DNA of 64,000 nucleotides from Symsagittifera roscoffensis (Eukaryota; Xenacoelomorpha; Acoela; Convolutidae), in contig NC_087070.1 in assembly GCF_963678635.1 (NCBI RefSeq), forward strand, positions 13,488,539-13,552,538, given 5' to 3'. Shown here piece after piece: positions 1-12,700 of the stretch. The stretch's first letter is position 1; each line of letters opens with the position of its first letter. A program made the position numbers and the translations under genes. The notes below the pieces were generated by a model. It saw only the letters and a program-made list of their open reading frames with translations, was not told the origin of the DNA and made no database searches.

Positions 1-390
1 AGATTTTAGATTTTTCTTCTTTTGTTTTCCACGCAAAATCTGGCACCACAATAAATCATCGGACTGGGTCGAGTGATATATCTTTTTAAACCATTTTAGT
101 CGTGATTCGAATGACATTTAATTTCAAAAGTTTCAAAAACTTGTACCAGTGTCGAAAAAAATTGTTAAAAGTTTTGGGATTTAGTTCAATTTCAAGCCAG
201 TAAAGCGAGCGAGCATAGGCTTATTACACAAGGATGAGCCCCGAAAATTTCAAAAAGTTGTCCCAGTCGAGAAAAACCAGTTCGATTTTTTTGAGTTTCA
301 GTCTAATCCGACTGGAACTATCGAGGATTTTGAAGCTTCGCTTATGCGCTTCCTTGGCAAAAAAACCTTTAAAAAAATAGAAATTGCTAT
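1..390 (+). repeat. Interspersed repeat fragment at window start
   Basis: TTCCACGCAAAATCTGGCACC and TAGTCGTGATTCGAATGACAT match 27735-28370. No coding potential; intronic sequence ahead of polycystin exon 1 of the window. Confidence 0.55.
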
Positions 391-608
391 TTTCGTGAAA
401 TTAAAAACAAATTATCATGTATTTTTTGTCATTACATCTTGAACACTATTTAAATGAAAACAACATCAAAAAGAAAGAATTTCAGAAAGTTTTCTAAAGA
501 AAAAGGAACGAAATACTTTTAATAAAGTTTCGGTTCTTAAGGATCTCCAAATGCGCGGTAAGTTTCTTAAAATTCGACTGGAGTTGAAATGTTTGGTTGT
601 AATCGCAG

Positions 609-785
609 GGTGGTCCCAGATGAACCTGAGGCTGAATGAGCCCCCCACTGGGGGCAATGTGACTCTGAACCACACCCCTGAAGTTGGACCCGGCAACTGT
701 CTGGAGAACTACATGTACTGGAGCTTCTCCTTCGGAGACTGGACAGACCCGGACGACGGCTGCATCAAGGCCTACAAGATCATAC
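609..785 (+). CDS. Polycystin exon 1 of window: REJ-like segment
   Basis: Acceptor AG at 607-608, donor GTGAGT at 786; enters with 2 nt of a split codon and leaves in phase 1. It encodes a stretch with PPTGG near the start and GDWTDPDD followed by KAYKI, the pattern of REJ (receptor for egg jelly) modules of polycystin-1 proteins. Upstream exons are outside the window. Confidence 0.8.
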
Positions 786-3700
786 GTGAGTCTCTTTTCT
801 TGGAACCAGACAACTTGTAAAAAAAAATGAAGAAAACTGAATGAGAACATTTGAATCAGACGTTCAAACTGAACTACAAATGAGAACAGAGTTTAAGACG
901 TGATAAAGTAAAAATAAAGACGTGATAAATTTTTAAAAAAGTAATATAAAACAATATTGTTCAGGGAAAAAACAGCTATTATGTTCAATTAGAGCTTTGA
1001 ATTTTTGTTAGTTTTAGAGTTTTTTGAAATTTTCGGGATACAAGTTCGTGATTTCGGTTTTAGCCATTTGAGGATTTTAATTCGTTTCTATCTAATTATG
1101 AATAATTTCACAAACTTATCATTTATTTATTTATATATACTTCAGAATTGAGTGGACCTGGCATCTACCGAGTGCCCGTGGAAGAAGAACTACTCTCCCT
1201 CTCCCCCTTTTCGGAAGTAGTGCAGACGGCTCTCTACAGTGGCCCCGAGAACCCCTACAGGGAGAAGGTGAAGTTCGGAGACAAGGCCAATGACTGGGCC
1301 ACTCTCTTCTGTGTCCGCATATCCGACTGTTTGGGCGCCTTCACTTTCTACTGTGTTCGAAACAGGGTGAGAGTTTAAGAGTTTTAGTAGTTTCAGAGGC
1401 ATACAAATAATCAGTCGTCAATTTTAGCCTGTTTTTTTCTTCAAAAATTTAGCTACAAAATAGGGTCCTTATTGTTTTTTCGGAGAGCTCGGTAAATCAA
1501 CTTGGTCGAAGTTAAAAAAAAGTCGACAAAATTTTCAAAAACGCCCCCATTGAAAAATTTCTGCGCACGCTACTGAAATTTTGTCACTGTTTTTGGTTTA
1601 CTGCCATTTTTTGATAAACAAAGGGACTTTTTTAAATTTTTTTCAGAGTTATTTTTCAGAATTATTTAAGTTTTTTGTTTTTCGTGTTTCTTTTGAAAAA
1701 AAAAACATTACCAATTTCATCACGCTTGGTAAATTCAAGAGATCAAGTTATTTTTGTTGCTTGAACTTGGTCAACAATTCAATTGAATTGATCCTTCTTA
1801 AGTTTTGCTTTTCAACAATTTTATTTTCAAGTACTCCGGTCAATTTGTGAGCTTCAGTTGAAAATTGCTGCAAATCACAAAAAGATGGGCGGCGATTGAT
1901 GGTCTTATACTTTAATCTTTTAAGCCCGAAAAAATAGCTACCAACTTTACCATACCCGGGTAGAAAAATTTCATACAATTTCCAAACCACGGTCCATACA
2001 TTTCAACCAATCAAAATATTGCATCAAAAAATGTATGGTTGCTCTAATTTTGTCAAAATGACAATTTTTGAGTGGTTTTCGGTTCATCGAATTTTCTATC
2101 TATCACCGTTCAAAATCAGAAATATTTCCACTTTATTCAAACAACTCTCACGAATCTTCGACACATAACTAAGCGTTTTTGACGAAATTTTTTATACTAT
2201 CTGAAAAAAAAATGTTTTTATGAGCTCACATTAAATTTAAAAAAAAACTTAAACATACGATCTTTTTTCGTAAAGTTATGAGGGTGTGAAAACTGTTGCC
2301 TGGGCCATGCGCTGAGTTATTTGATGCGCAGTGAGAATTTTAATTAAAATACTGAAGGTTTGACGCAATTTGAAATTACGCGAGATACATTGCGTCCTTA
2401 TAACACTCGCAGCGGTGGGTCAAATTGTTCCAAAGTGAACTCAGGCAAATCCTTTCGATTTTTTCTAGCATAAGATACGCTACACTAAATACATTCATTT
2501 GTACTTAGCATTGCGTTTGGGTGGATAAAATGCGGGAAAAAAAATTAAAAATGGTTAGATTTTCGATCATTTTTTTAAACATTTTACATTTTTAAAAATT
2601 AAAATTTTTAATTTGCCTTAAAGTGCAGTCAAAATTTTCAGGGTTTTGCCTTCTTTACGAGCAATCTTGCTGAGGACAGGTTCGATACCAGTGCCATACT
2701 AGGAAACGAGTAGCGTAGCGCACAAAAAAAACCTCAAATTTTCAACTGATAAATTTCTTATCCTTTTATTTAGAACAAAAAAACGCTCGTAAATAAACCA
2801 GCCGAAGTATAAACGAGCTACCATATAAACTAGTAAAAAAAAACAATTGTAATATGATTTGTATGTAGCAATTATGCAACAGTTACAAAATTCATGCAAT
2901 TTTCATCCATATTACGTAACTTTTCGGCTGGTTTGTACAGTGTTGATTCAAATAATACGGACAAAACGAATAAAATTTTAAATTTTTCTCAAATTAAGTT
3001 GAGGTTAGACAAAAAGTGAAATGAACAATAATTCCTTAGAAGTTTAGGCGAATTAATATATTGTAATTTGTTTTGGTATAAGGCGTGGTGTAATTTTTTA
3101 AACAATAAAATAATTTTTTAAACAATAAAAAATTACGCTACAATTATTGATTTAATTGGTGACAGAATTTCATTAAAGTGAGTTTTTTAAATAGCGCAAC
3201 AAAATTTAGGAAAAGTATAATTGTCTGTTTTGTAAAATTAATTTCAATTTTGTTTGATTGCCAAAAAATGTCCTTTTTTTCTATATAACGTACCAGTTGT
3301 TTATTTAAAAACAAATTTCAGATATTTTGCGACATCATACCCAGCTTAAATTTTGTTGGGCTGTATAAGCGGCTCTCTTTGATATATTTTTGTCAGCAAT
3401 TGAACCAATAATTTTTGTGTAAAGATTTAAAGCAGCACTGTACTTCGGCTGATTTATTCACACTTAATAAAACGAGTGCGGGTGAAGTATCTTCTTACGT
3501 TCGAGCGCTCTGGGTATCAATATCTTCCAGATTGAATTTATTTTTGAATGTTTGACAAAATGCTTTCTTAAAGCTTTTGCAATTGTGAAAAAAACATTCA
3601 CTAGTTGGTGCAGATGTAAGATTTTCTCGATGGCTAGCAAATTCAAAAATTATTGGACACATTTTTTTTGTGTTCGAAGCAGGAAGCGTCCCATACTCTC

Positions 3701-6700
3701 GCACAACGCCCCAGAGTCCAATACTGCACATAAGTCACCGGCGGATTTAGGGTCGGACGCCTTCCTCTCAGGAAGTCTCCCCTTAGTACTTTTTTGAGAT
3801 ACCCAACTTTGGTAACGGACCCTAAAGTTTTTCTAAAGGCTATACTAATTTTGAGGGGGGAGCGCGCGGCAAAAAACGCAAATTTCTTTGGTCAAAACTT
3901 TCCCAAAATTGCCTAAAAACGCCTATTTTTGCTTTTTTTAGTTTGCCTGCGGCGCAGAAAGTTTTGTCAAAATGGGGTCTTTATAGTGATTTGGGAGAGC
4001 TCAGAAAATCAAATTAGTCGACCTAAAAAAAGATTGACAAAATTTTCGAAACTTTTTGAAAATCTGGCCCCACCCCTCGAGAAAACCCTAGATCCGCCTC
4101 GACTTGAGTATAAACATTTTGTCGTTTTCTCCGAAAAACGTAACGAAAAACGTTTTTTTAAAACAGCTTTGTTTACCGAAAGATGCATTTTTGAAAGGAA
4201 TGATTGTATTTCAGTTTGAGAAAGTCAGCTTGAATGACATGGTCACATGTCAATCTCAGAAAACGACAACCGCTGTCCCATTAGTGACTGAACCAATGAC
4301 AACAACAACGACCACGACCACAACTACAGTCCCAGCAGCAGCATCAGTAACCCCGTTCTCGGCAACCGAAACCCCCCTGTTACTAACGAATACTTCTGCA
4401 GTTATGGTGGAGAGCCCAACCATACCCACATATCCCCGTGTGCAGGAGTTGCTGACAGACAACCCGTATCAATTAGAAGAAGAGTCCCTTCTGGTCGAGC
4501 GGGAACTGTACGATGCGGTTGAGAAGAATTACACCAAGTATATAGCGGAGGGGAGTCAGAGAAATATGAGTGCGTTTGTGCAGTTTGCCACGGAACAGAT
4601 GAATCAAATTGCAGGTAACATTTGAATGGGATTCTTAACAGCATTACGAGGCCAAATTGTGTATTTTGTGAATGGATGCGTATTCCGCAACAGGCTGAAA
4701 CAAATTCTTTGCGGACATTGCTTTTTTTGAAATTTTTTTTTTGAGATTTAACGAAAAAATTAAACACAACACTGTATTGATCAAAATTTCTCCAATCACA
4801 GCTGATTCTGCGGATCCGAAATTGTTTTGGGGAGTTCGAACAGTTTATGGAAGCCACAAGCAAACCATAATATATATGTGTACTAAAATTACGCGGTCGC
4901 GCAATCGGCAATTGTAATCGGGGTCCTGCTCGTATATCAGGGCAAAGCCTTTAAATTTCCGACTATGCCCCTCAATCTCTATCGAATAGTTTTTTGGGAA
5001 AACAAAATATTGAAAATCTTTAAATTTCCGACAATATCAAAGATCAAGTGTAAAAGTTTGAGTCGCACGAAATTAATACAATCGATTGGCTATAGTCTCA
5101 GTTCATTTTGGAACGATTTTGTTGTGCGGGATAATTCGCTACGCATAAATTATTCGCGTTACGCTTTCAACATGATGAATGAAATGTTCGAATTGCACAT
5201 AAATTAGTCCAGAGCATGGCCAAATTTGATTTAAGGAAGTCAATATCTTCAACGAGATATAAACTTTTTTTGTTAATAACTGTTATTTTGATCGTTGATA
5301 ATTGACTGAATAAAAAAGCCACATAGAGCATAAATATTCCGTTTTTGAAAGTCGGAACAAAAATAAAAACTCAGAAATGTAAATGAAGACAAGAGTGTTT
5401 GAATTGAAAATTAAATCTGCTGATAATGGAACATATTTTGGTCAGATTAACTGAACTTATAGTAAGACTCCTGAGCAGTTTGAATGTATCATCCAGATTA
5501 TCACCACTGGCACTCATCCTAATAGCCACAATCCTCGTCCCAAATAACGCCAAAACACATATATGTCTAAGAGCCACAGATATTTTATCAAAACGCATTC
5601 CAAAAATGGCCACTGGTTATTTATAGTCACATATATAATCAGATACAATATACCAAAAGTCGCATATAGATAACCAAAACCCCCTAACCTCACATATCCA
5701 TTTTGTATATTCGGTTTTAAAATGATGTTACCCAAGTAATGATCCTAAAAACAAGTAATAAAGGTGTACATCCACAATTTTAGTTGAAAATTGGTTTAAG
5801 ATTTGCTATCGGCTTCCACTGAAATTAGTTAATTCCTTGCTTTTAAATTTCCGCATTTGCTAGATATTACTTCATTGTATTCGACAAAGTTGCGGAATCC
5901 GCTTACATTTGCTGAATCCGCTTACATTTGTGGAATCCGCTTACATTTGCGGAATCCGCTTGCATTTGTGGAACCCGCTTACATTTGTGGAATCCGCTTA
6001 CATTTGTAGAATCCGCTTGCATTTGTGGAATCCGCTTACTTTTGTGGAATGCGTGGAACTCACGGAAATTTTTTATGTGGAATGTGGAATGCACTCACCC
6101 GCATCCAGTTTCAAGCGTTAATAATCGATTATATTACGATTTTAGTACCAGTCTCACTATAATTGAGAAACAATCAATTTTAATCCATTAATAATCGATT
6201 ATAATCTTTCTTTTTAAATTCAAATTATAATTAATTATAATCCATTATAATCGGATATTTATTCGTCTATTTTTTGATACAATTATAATCGATTATAATT
6301 GATTATATTCCATTATTTTTTATCAAATTTCTATTTTATTAGTTTTGTCCATTTTTTTCTTCGAAGTTGCATCTAAATTGCTTATATTTTATGCTTTTTG
6401 TGTACGTTAGTTCCTATGGAAAATGAGAAAAATGTTTTTAAAGTTTTCCAATTAATTCAAATTTATAAGTTTTTTTTCATTTCTTCCTCATTAGAGTTGT
6501 TTTGTGATGCATATTTTAAGCTTTTTTAAACACCAAAACATCAGCAGATTGATTTAGTTTCATGATTGATTCGGAAAATTTATTTTTCATCTACCGCGAG
6601 AACCTTTCCACTCATATGAAAGGATCTCTATGAAACTTTTGTTTCGTGGTATAACTTTGTGTTCAGATGAACCAAAGTGTTCAAGAGATCTCTCTTTTAG

Positions 6701-9700
6701 AGATTTTTTTATTGACACAAAAAATAACCCATAAGATATGTTTCGAATATAAGAAAATTTCGGCAAAATAAGAGATTATAATCAATTATAATCGATTATA
6801 ATTGATTTTAAGGGTTTTTAGTAAGAACTATAATCAATTATAATCAACCATAATCGATTATAAGAGATAAAAATCTCTTGGAAAATATCACGATTATAAT
6901 CAATTATAAATCCCTTAAAGACCTAATTTTGGTAATTATAATCGATTATAATTGTCAAAATATCATCATAATAATCCGTTATAATCGATTTTTTACGCCT
7001 AAACTTGGATGCGGGCACATTTGGGAACCTACAGACACCATTTTGCGCATATCTAGTGCACAGTTCGGCTTCGCAATGAGTGTAATAAATAAATTGGAGC
7101 TACAAATCGAGTCATTTTATTTCATTTTTTCGGTATTTTCTTTTTTTCTGTTTTTGGAGAGTTTATCGGATCTGCTTCTTAATTCCTTTTTCTTGCTTCA
7201 ATTTCTCCAATGAGTCAGTTGAGAGCTCAAACATTTGCCATTACAGCCAACACTTCAATTTCGATATCAATGATTTTATTATATACCCTCCCTTCTCGTC
7301 GTAATGTGTGTCAGTGATGTTGTTGTTGTGATGTGCAGCGGAGTTGGAGGCTGAGTTGTCGGCCATCACCGCCGAGTTGGAGTTGGTGGGCAGTGGGCGG
7401 GAGACTGAGTGGAGTGAGGAGGAGAATGCGCAGATAGAGGAGGTGCTCGCCCACAAGACCCAGATGAGGCAGGAGCTCAAACAGGTACACACTTCACACC
7501 ACAGACTACTATACATCTAATAACAAAGAAAGAACCAAAAAAACTGCATGTAGTTCATAAGCAAGGACACCACATTAGTTCAACAAATCAGCAAAATTAT
7601 CACTGCTCTAAAACCAAAATCTTCTTGCGGTCATGATGGGCTATCAACAAAAATGTTTAAATTGTGTGCACCGGTCATCTCTGTTTTCTCGGCGAAAATT
7701 TTTAATAAATGTATTGATAGTGCTTATTTTTCCGACTCATGCAGAATTGCCAAAATTATTGCTATTTTCAAGGATGAAAGCAAACAAAATGCTAGCAACT
7801 ATCGACCTATTAGCCTACTGACGGTCTTCAGCAAAATCTTTGAGAAGTTACTACATAAAAGAATGTTGTCTTTTATCAAAAAACACAATACTATTATAAT
7901 ACCAGAACAATTTGGTTTCCGTGAAAAATATTCTTGCATCCATGCAGTTGCAAGGGTGATTGAATTTATAAGAAAGACAGTAGACCAAAAATATATGGAA
8001 TTAGCACTTTTCATAGACATGAAGAAGGCATTTGACATAGTTGACCACTCAATTCGTTTGGAAAAATTAAATTCATACGGTTTTCCAGGCAGATTTAATG
8101 ATCTCATCTTAAGTAATTTAACAAATAGACAGCAATACGTTAAAAATACGAAGGGTAGATTTTCTAAAAACCAATAAAATGTGGGGTGCCCCAAGGATCT
8201 GTTCTTGGTCCACTTTTTTTTTTACTATATATCAATGATATTAACAAAATCGCAACAAAGACTGAAGTAAGCCTTTTTGCCGATGAGGCTGCCATTCTTG
8301 CATCTTTTCCAACATCGAGAATATCCGATGATTTTAAGAATGATTTAGGGAAATCAGATGACTGGTGCATTCGTAACAAATTGTCGATTAGCTCTACAAA
8401 ATCTAAAATTTTACCTTATGGTAAACCTTGTGTTGATACAAATATTACACTGGGAGGTGAAAATGTTAGTTTTACTGAATGATTGAAATTTTCAGGTGTT
8501 CAAAATGATCATCAACTTAGATTTAACGAGCATGTAAATATTGTCTGCAAAAATTAGCAAGATTTAATGTGATCATGTACAAAGGCCGGTGTGTATTTTC
8601 GAAAAAAAAGTTATTAAGGTTTTATTTAGCTTAGGTGGTACCAATAATATCATATGGTCTTTTGGTATGTGGTTGTACTAGCAAAACAAATCTGGAAAAA
8701 GTTTATTTATTTCAGAAAAGATACTGCGAACAATTTTCTTTAAACGAAAATTTGAACATATTACTTCGAAATTTAATGAACTTGGTTTAGAACCAGTTCA
8801 TGAAATCTATTTAAATCAATTGGTCAAAGAGAAAATTTTCCAATACCTAAAACGTTCTCCATTAGACTATCTGAATTTTAATAAATTTAGTTATCGAAGA
8901 AGTACACGTTCTATCTCAAATGGAAGGATTACCTTTTACCTCTGCAAAAAAAATGATGGAAAATTCTCTCTCTTATGAAATTTTGAAATGCTTCAACTTT
9001 TTGATGTCAAATAGGCTTCTTCCAGATAACATTGAAACTTACTCTGATGAGAAACTGTCAAACTTTTTTAAAATTTTCAAGGAAAACTAAATTATTGATA
9101 ATGTACAGCTGATCGACAATTTTTTCTAATTAGCATGAACTGATCTTTGTCGTTGCTTAATTGTAATAGTTATCCCGGGGGTAACTACTTGTTAGGCTGA
9201 ACAGCCTCTTCTAGCTACCCTGATGCAGTGAATGATTTTGCAGATTGTACTTTCTTCACTGTATCGAATAAACGATTTTGTTCTCTGTGATGAGCTCTAC
9301 AGCTCTTATGTTGGTCCTTTCCCTCGTGAATAAATGGTCTCAACAAACACTTTCGCTAGACAGTTTCTTTTCCAAACTTTGCTCCAGTTGAGTGAGCTGA
9401 TCAACCAGGAGGTGTTGTTGGGTCTGGAGGGGGGAGTGGGGGAGATGAACTCGCCCGAGATTCTGGACTCGGTGGCGGGGGGACTATCCGGCGCCACCAA
9501 GGAGACAGACGCCATGTCCGAATATGCACTGGTCAGTATAGCCAGATCACTCATACCAGTTGTTTTTGTCAAGTGTATCTGAACTTGCATCTATAATTGA
9601 GATTCGAGCTGCCGCCACCAACTACCAACCAACTTTTTTTGATCCATTAATTCTCTAATGATATCGAGTTTGTTTAGTGTCAGTTTATTATAACGAGACA

Positions 9701-12700
9701 CGTTATTTCTCAGTAAATTACCAGTGATTGCCTGAAAAAATAAATAGTTTTACTGCCATCCAGAGAAAGAATTTTTGTCACCTGAAAAGAGATAACCATA
9801 TTTTTCTCCCATATTCTCCAGGTTCACTGTGCGTTTAGGGTTCGGCGAAGGTGATGGCGGACCGGATTGGGCAGAATCTGATGGAGCTGGCGGCGGAAGT
9901 GGACCAGGAGACCACGGAGGCCATAGCCGCACCCGCACTCGGGGCCACTGCTGGAACTGTTCTGGTTTGTTATTCCACACCTAGACGATTATGCTGTTTA
10001 TCAGTCAAAATACCTTGACACTTCAGTTTGAACAATTCCAGCAGTTTGGGTATAACAGAAATGCTAAAACCCCATGCCAAAATTAAATTAGAATCCCATG
10101 CAACTCTTATTTTGCAAAATGTTAGTGTCAACAAAATGAAAACGTAAGGAGTTCTGGTCGGCTGCAAGTTTCCTACAAATGATTTTTAAAGGTGCGCAAA
10201 GAAGAATAAAAATTCGTAATAATTTTCTTTTTCACTATTTTCTGTGAGTATCAAGTATGAGTTTTTTCCAGGGTGCCAGGGACAAAATAGTGGGCGATGG
10301 AGAGGAGAAGGAGGAGTCTAATAATGGAACAGAAGTAGTGACCACTATTGGACCATTGATGCCTGATGAATACGTGTACGTACCATGACTGGTTCCTAAT
10401 AATGGTAATAAGTAGTCTATTAAGGTAAAATTGAATGAGAAACTACTTATATACTTCTTGGTGACAGCTCGCGTCTCTAAATATCAAGTATTTTTGGTTG
10501 ATGATATCTGTAGTTTGCGTGTTTTCATCTCAACTGCAGTTTCTTTGAAAACGAGTTAATGACCATATTTTGTAGAGATTCGGTGACTGGAACTCCAACG
10601 CCGCTGCAGGGAAGCATGACGGTTGGTTTCAATTTTTAAACAAAACTTCTGAAACTTAGCGGATTTAGTTGGTTACAATGAGAACACGTTTTTTTATTCA
10701 TGCACTCTTAGTACTCAAACGTTTTGTGGTCAAACATGTTTTGGTACTTTGAGACAAAAAAAATATTTTGAATGTGGCAAAGGAGGCTTCGCGATTTTGT
10801 AAGTATTTAATTGTGTCTTGTGGTCTTGTAGGATTGGGGTATGGAAGCTATGGATGCGATTGACAAGATATCCGGAGCCTGTCAGATGAACAAGGCGGCC
10901 GAGGAGCCGAACACTGGACTGGCCACGGAGTCCATGGGCATTGAGCTGGTCAAGCGACAGTCCAAAGACGTCACTGGCACAGACGGTACGGACACTTTCC
11001 CTTAAGACTGTCTACTCTATGATTTAACAGTCTCTATTTAGAGATAAGGAACTATTTTCAGGCAAAGTGGTGACGGTGACTGCTCTTTCGATGCCCCAGC
11101 CGCCTAAAGTGAAGCTGCCCGCTTTCGACTACCTGCTAGATGACAATCCGTACAGACCACAAGACGCCATTTCTCTGCAGGTGAACCAGGCTTCCGTTTA
11201 CTTTCAAAATAGATGTTTAAATTGAAGAGCATGATTATTCAAAACACTAATACGAATATATTCTCTTAGACAGGGGAACGATCTGACACCTAAAATGAAT
11301 TAGAGTAGGGCTTTGTTCACTTAATCCATCATCTGTCATCCATTGTTTCAGTCCCTGGTCACCCCTCGTCCCTTCCTCTTTGGCACCCCCGGAGACTACT
11401 TGGTGGGCAACAGTGCCCTCCTCCGTATCAGTCTCTCCACTGGCACTGAGAACCACAAGATCCAGGTACCTGAGGCCAGGAAGGCCATCGACCTCCACAT
11501 TCCCAAGGACAACAAGCAAGCCAAAGAGGCCGGGCTGGAGACGAAGAGGGGTTGGATGGAGTTGGTGAGTGTCCTTCTTTTTCGGCCCATTAACCCCAGC
11601 ACCCAAGTCGAAACACACTTTCGTTCTTGATTGGCATTTTAAAAACATCAGTTATTGTTATGTTAAGTGAGGTTTGTCGCTTCAATTTATGCATGTTATT
11701 TGCGGTCACCCGGGATGAGGTGCTCGACTCATGATTCGGCCTAAGACAGTCGAACGAAGGAAATTGTCAATCAAAAGCGAATCATGGGTACAATGGGGTC
11801 AAATACTGGTTGAACAGGATCAAATCATGAGTAGTCGATTAAGGTCGATAGAGTCGAACAGGTTCGAATCATGAGTCGAACAGGGTCAAATCATGGTTCG
11901 AATAGGGTCGAACCATGGGTTTTGAACGTGCATTTTTAGCTTCCAAAATGTATTTGCTACCACTTGTGTTCGCGTGTCCATTGCTACCACTCGTGTCCAT
12001 TAGAACTTAAGTCGAACGCCTTAACCCCATGGCCATATTTGCTTGATCTATCACATACCTGAATTGTCGTAATCCTACTACCTTTCGGACGATCTTTTGC
12101 AATGAATGAAAAATATATGGAAAAATGCTTATCATACAATTTCGAACAATTCTATGACGACAGAAAATTGCAAGAAAATCTACGATAAGCTATTTTTCAT
12201 GTATGAGAATTAATTGATAAGCATTTTTTCTTTAAATCAAAAACGTAATATTTCTCGAGTTTTGCGAATGATTTTTGTGTTTTGTCCGAAAACACTATAC
12301 TATAACCATGATTTTTCAAATACAAGAAACCCCATTGGTTGAAATATAACCCCATTGGGTAAAAATTGCTTATTAAACCATAAATTGTATGATTAAGACT
12401 TTTTCCAGACACTCCTTACATGAAACTTTATGATAACCATTTTCTTGGATGGAATTGTATGATAAGTATGTTTCGTGCATGGAGGTCAACCCAGAGAACT
12501 AGAGCATCAAAGATAACTGGCTGCTGTGTAAGTAGCACAGAATAATGCGAATACTATTAATTGAATTTCTAAGAAATGCATATACAAAAGTCTAACAAAA
12601 TTGAAAACAAAAACTTTTTTAATAGAGGACAATTGAATTATAAGAAAAGCAATTGCAATTATGAGAACTAACTGGAGAAACTTTAAGTTTAGTGACGTTA

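Larger units (their letters stand above)
1367..4214 (+). other. Polycystin intron 2
   Basis: AT-rich. Contains the MITE fragment 1425-1576, a small block with CCCGGGTAGAAAAATTTCATAC near 1960 resembling the TIR family, and the MITE 3736-4102. No gene or RNA seen in the rest. Confidence 0.7.
4615..7338 (+). other. Polycystin intron 3
   Basis: Holds the repeat 4636-4720, the 19-bp tandem repeat (5895-6046) and the palindrome-rich TIR element (6098-7015). Between 4720 and 5890 I see only AT-rich unique-looking sequence. Confidence 0.7.

Noticed and set aside
4402..4911. 169-codon minus-strand frame
   Set aside because: Antisense shadow of polycystin exon 3, whose splice phases and family fit are clear.
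5895..6046. CRISPR-like array
   Set aside because: 19-bp units directly abut without spacers, and the context is a eukaryotic intron.
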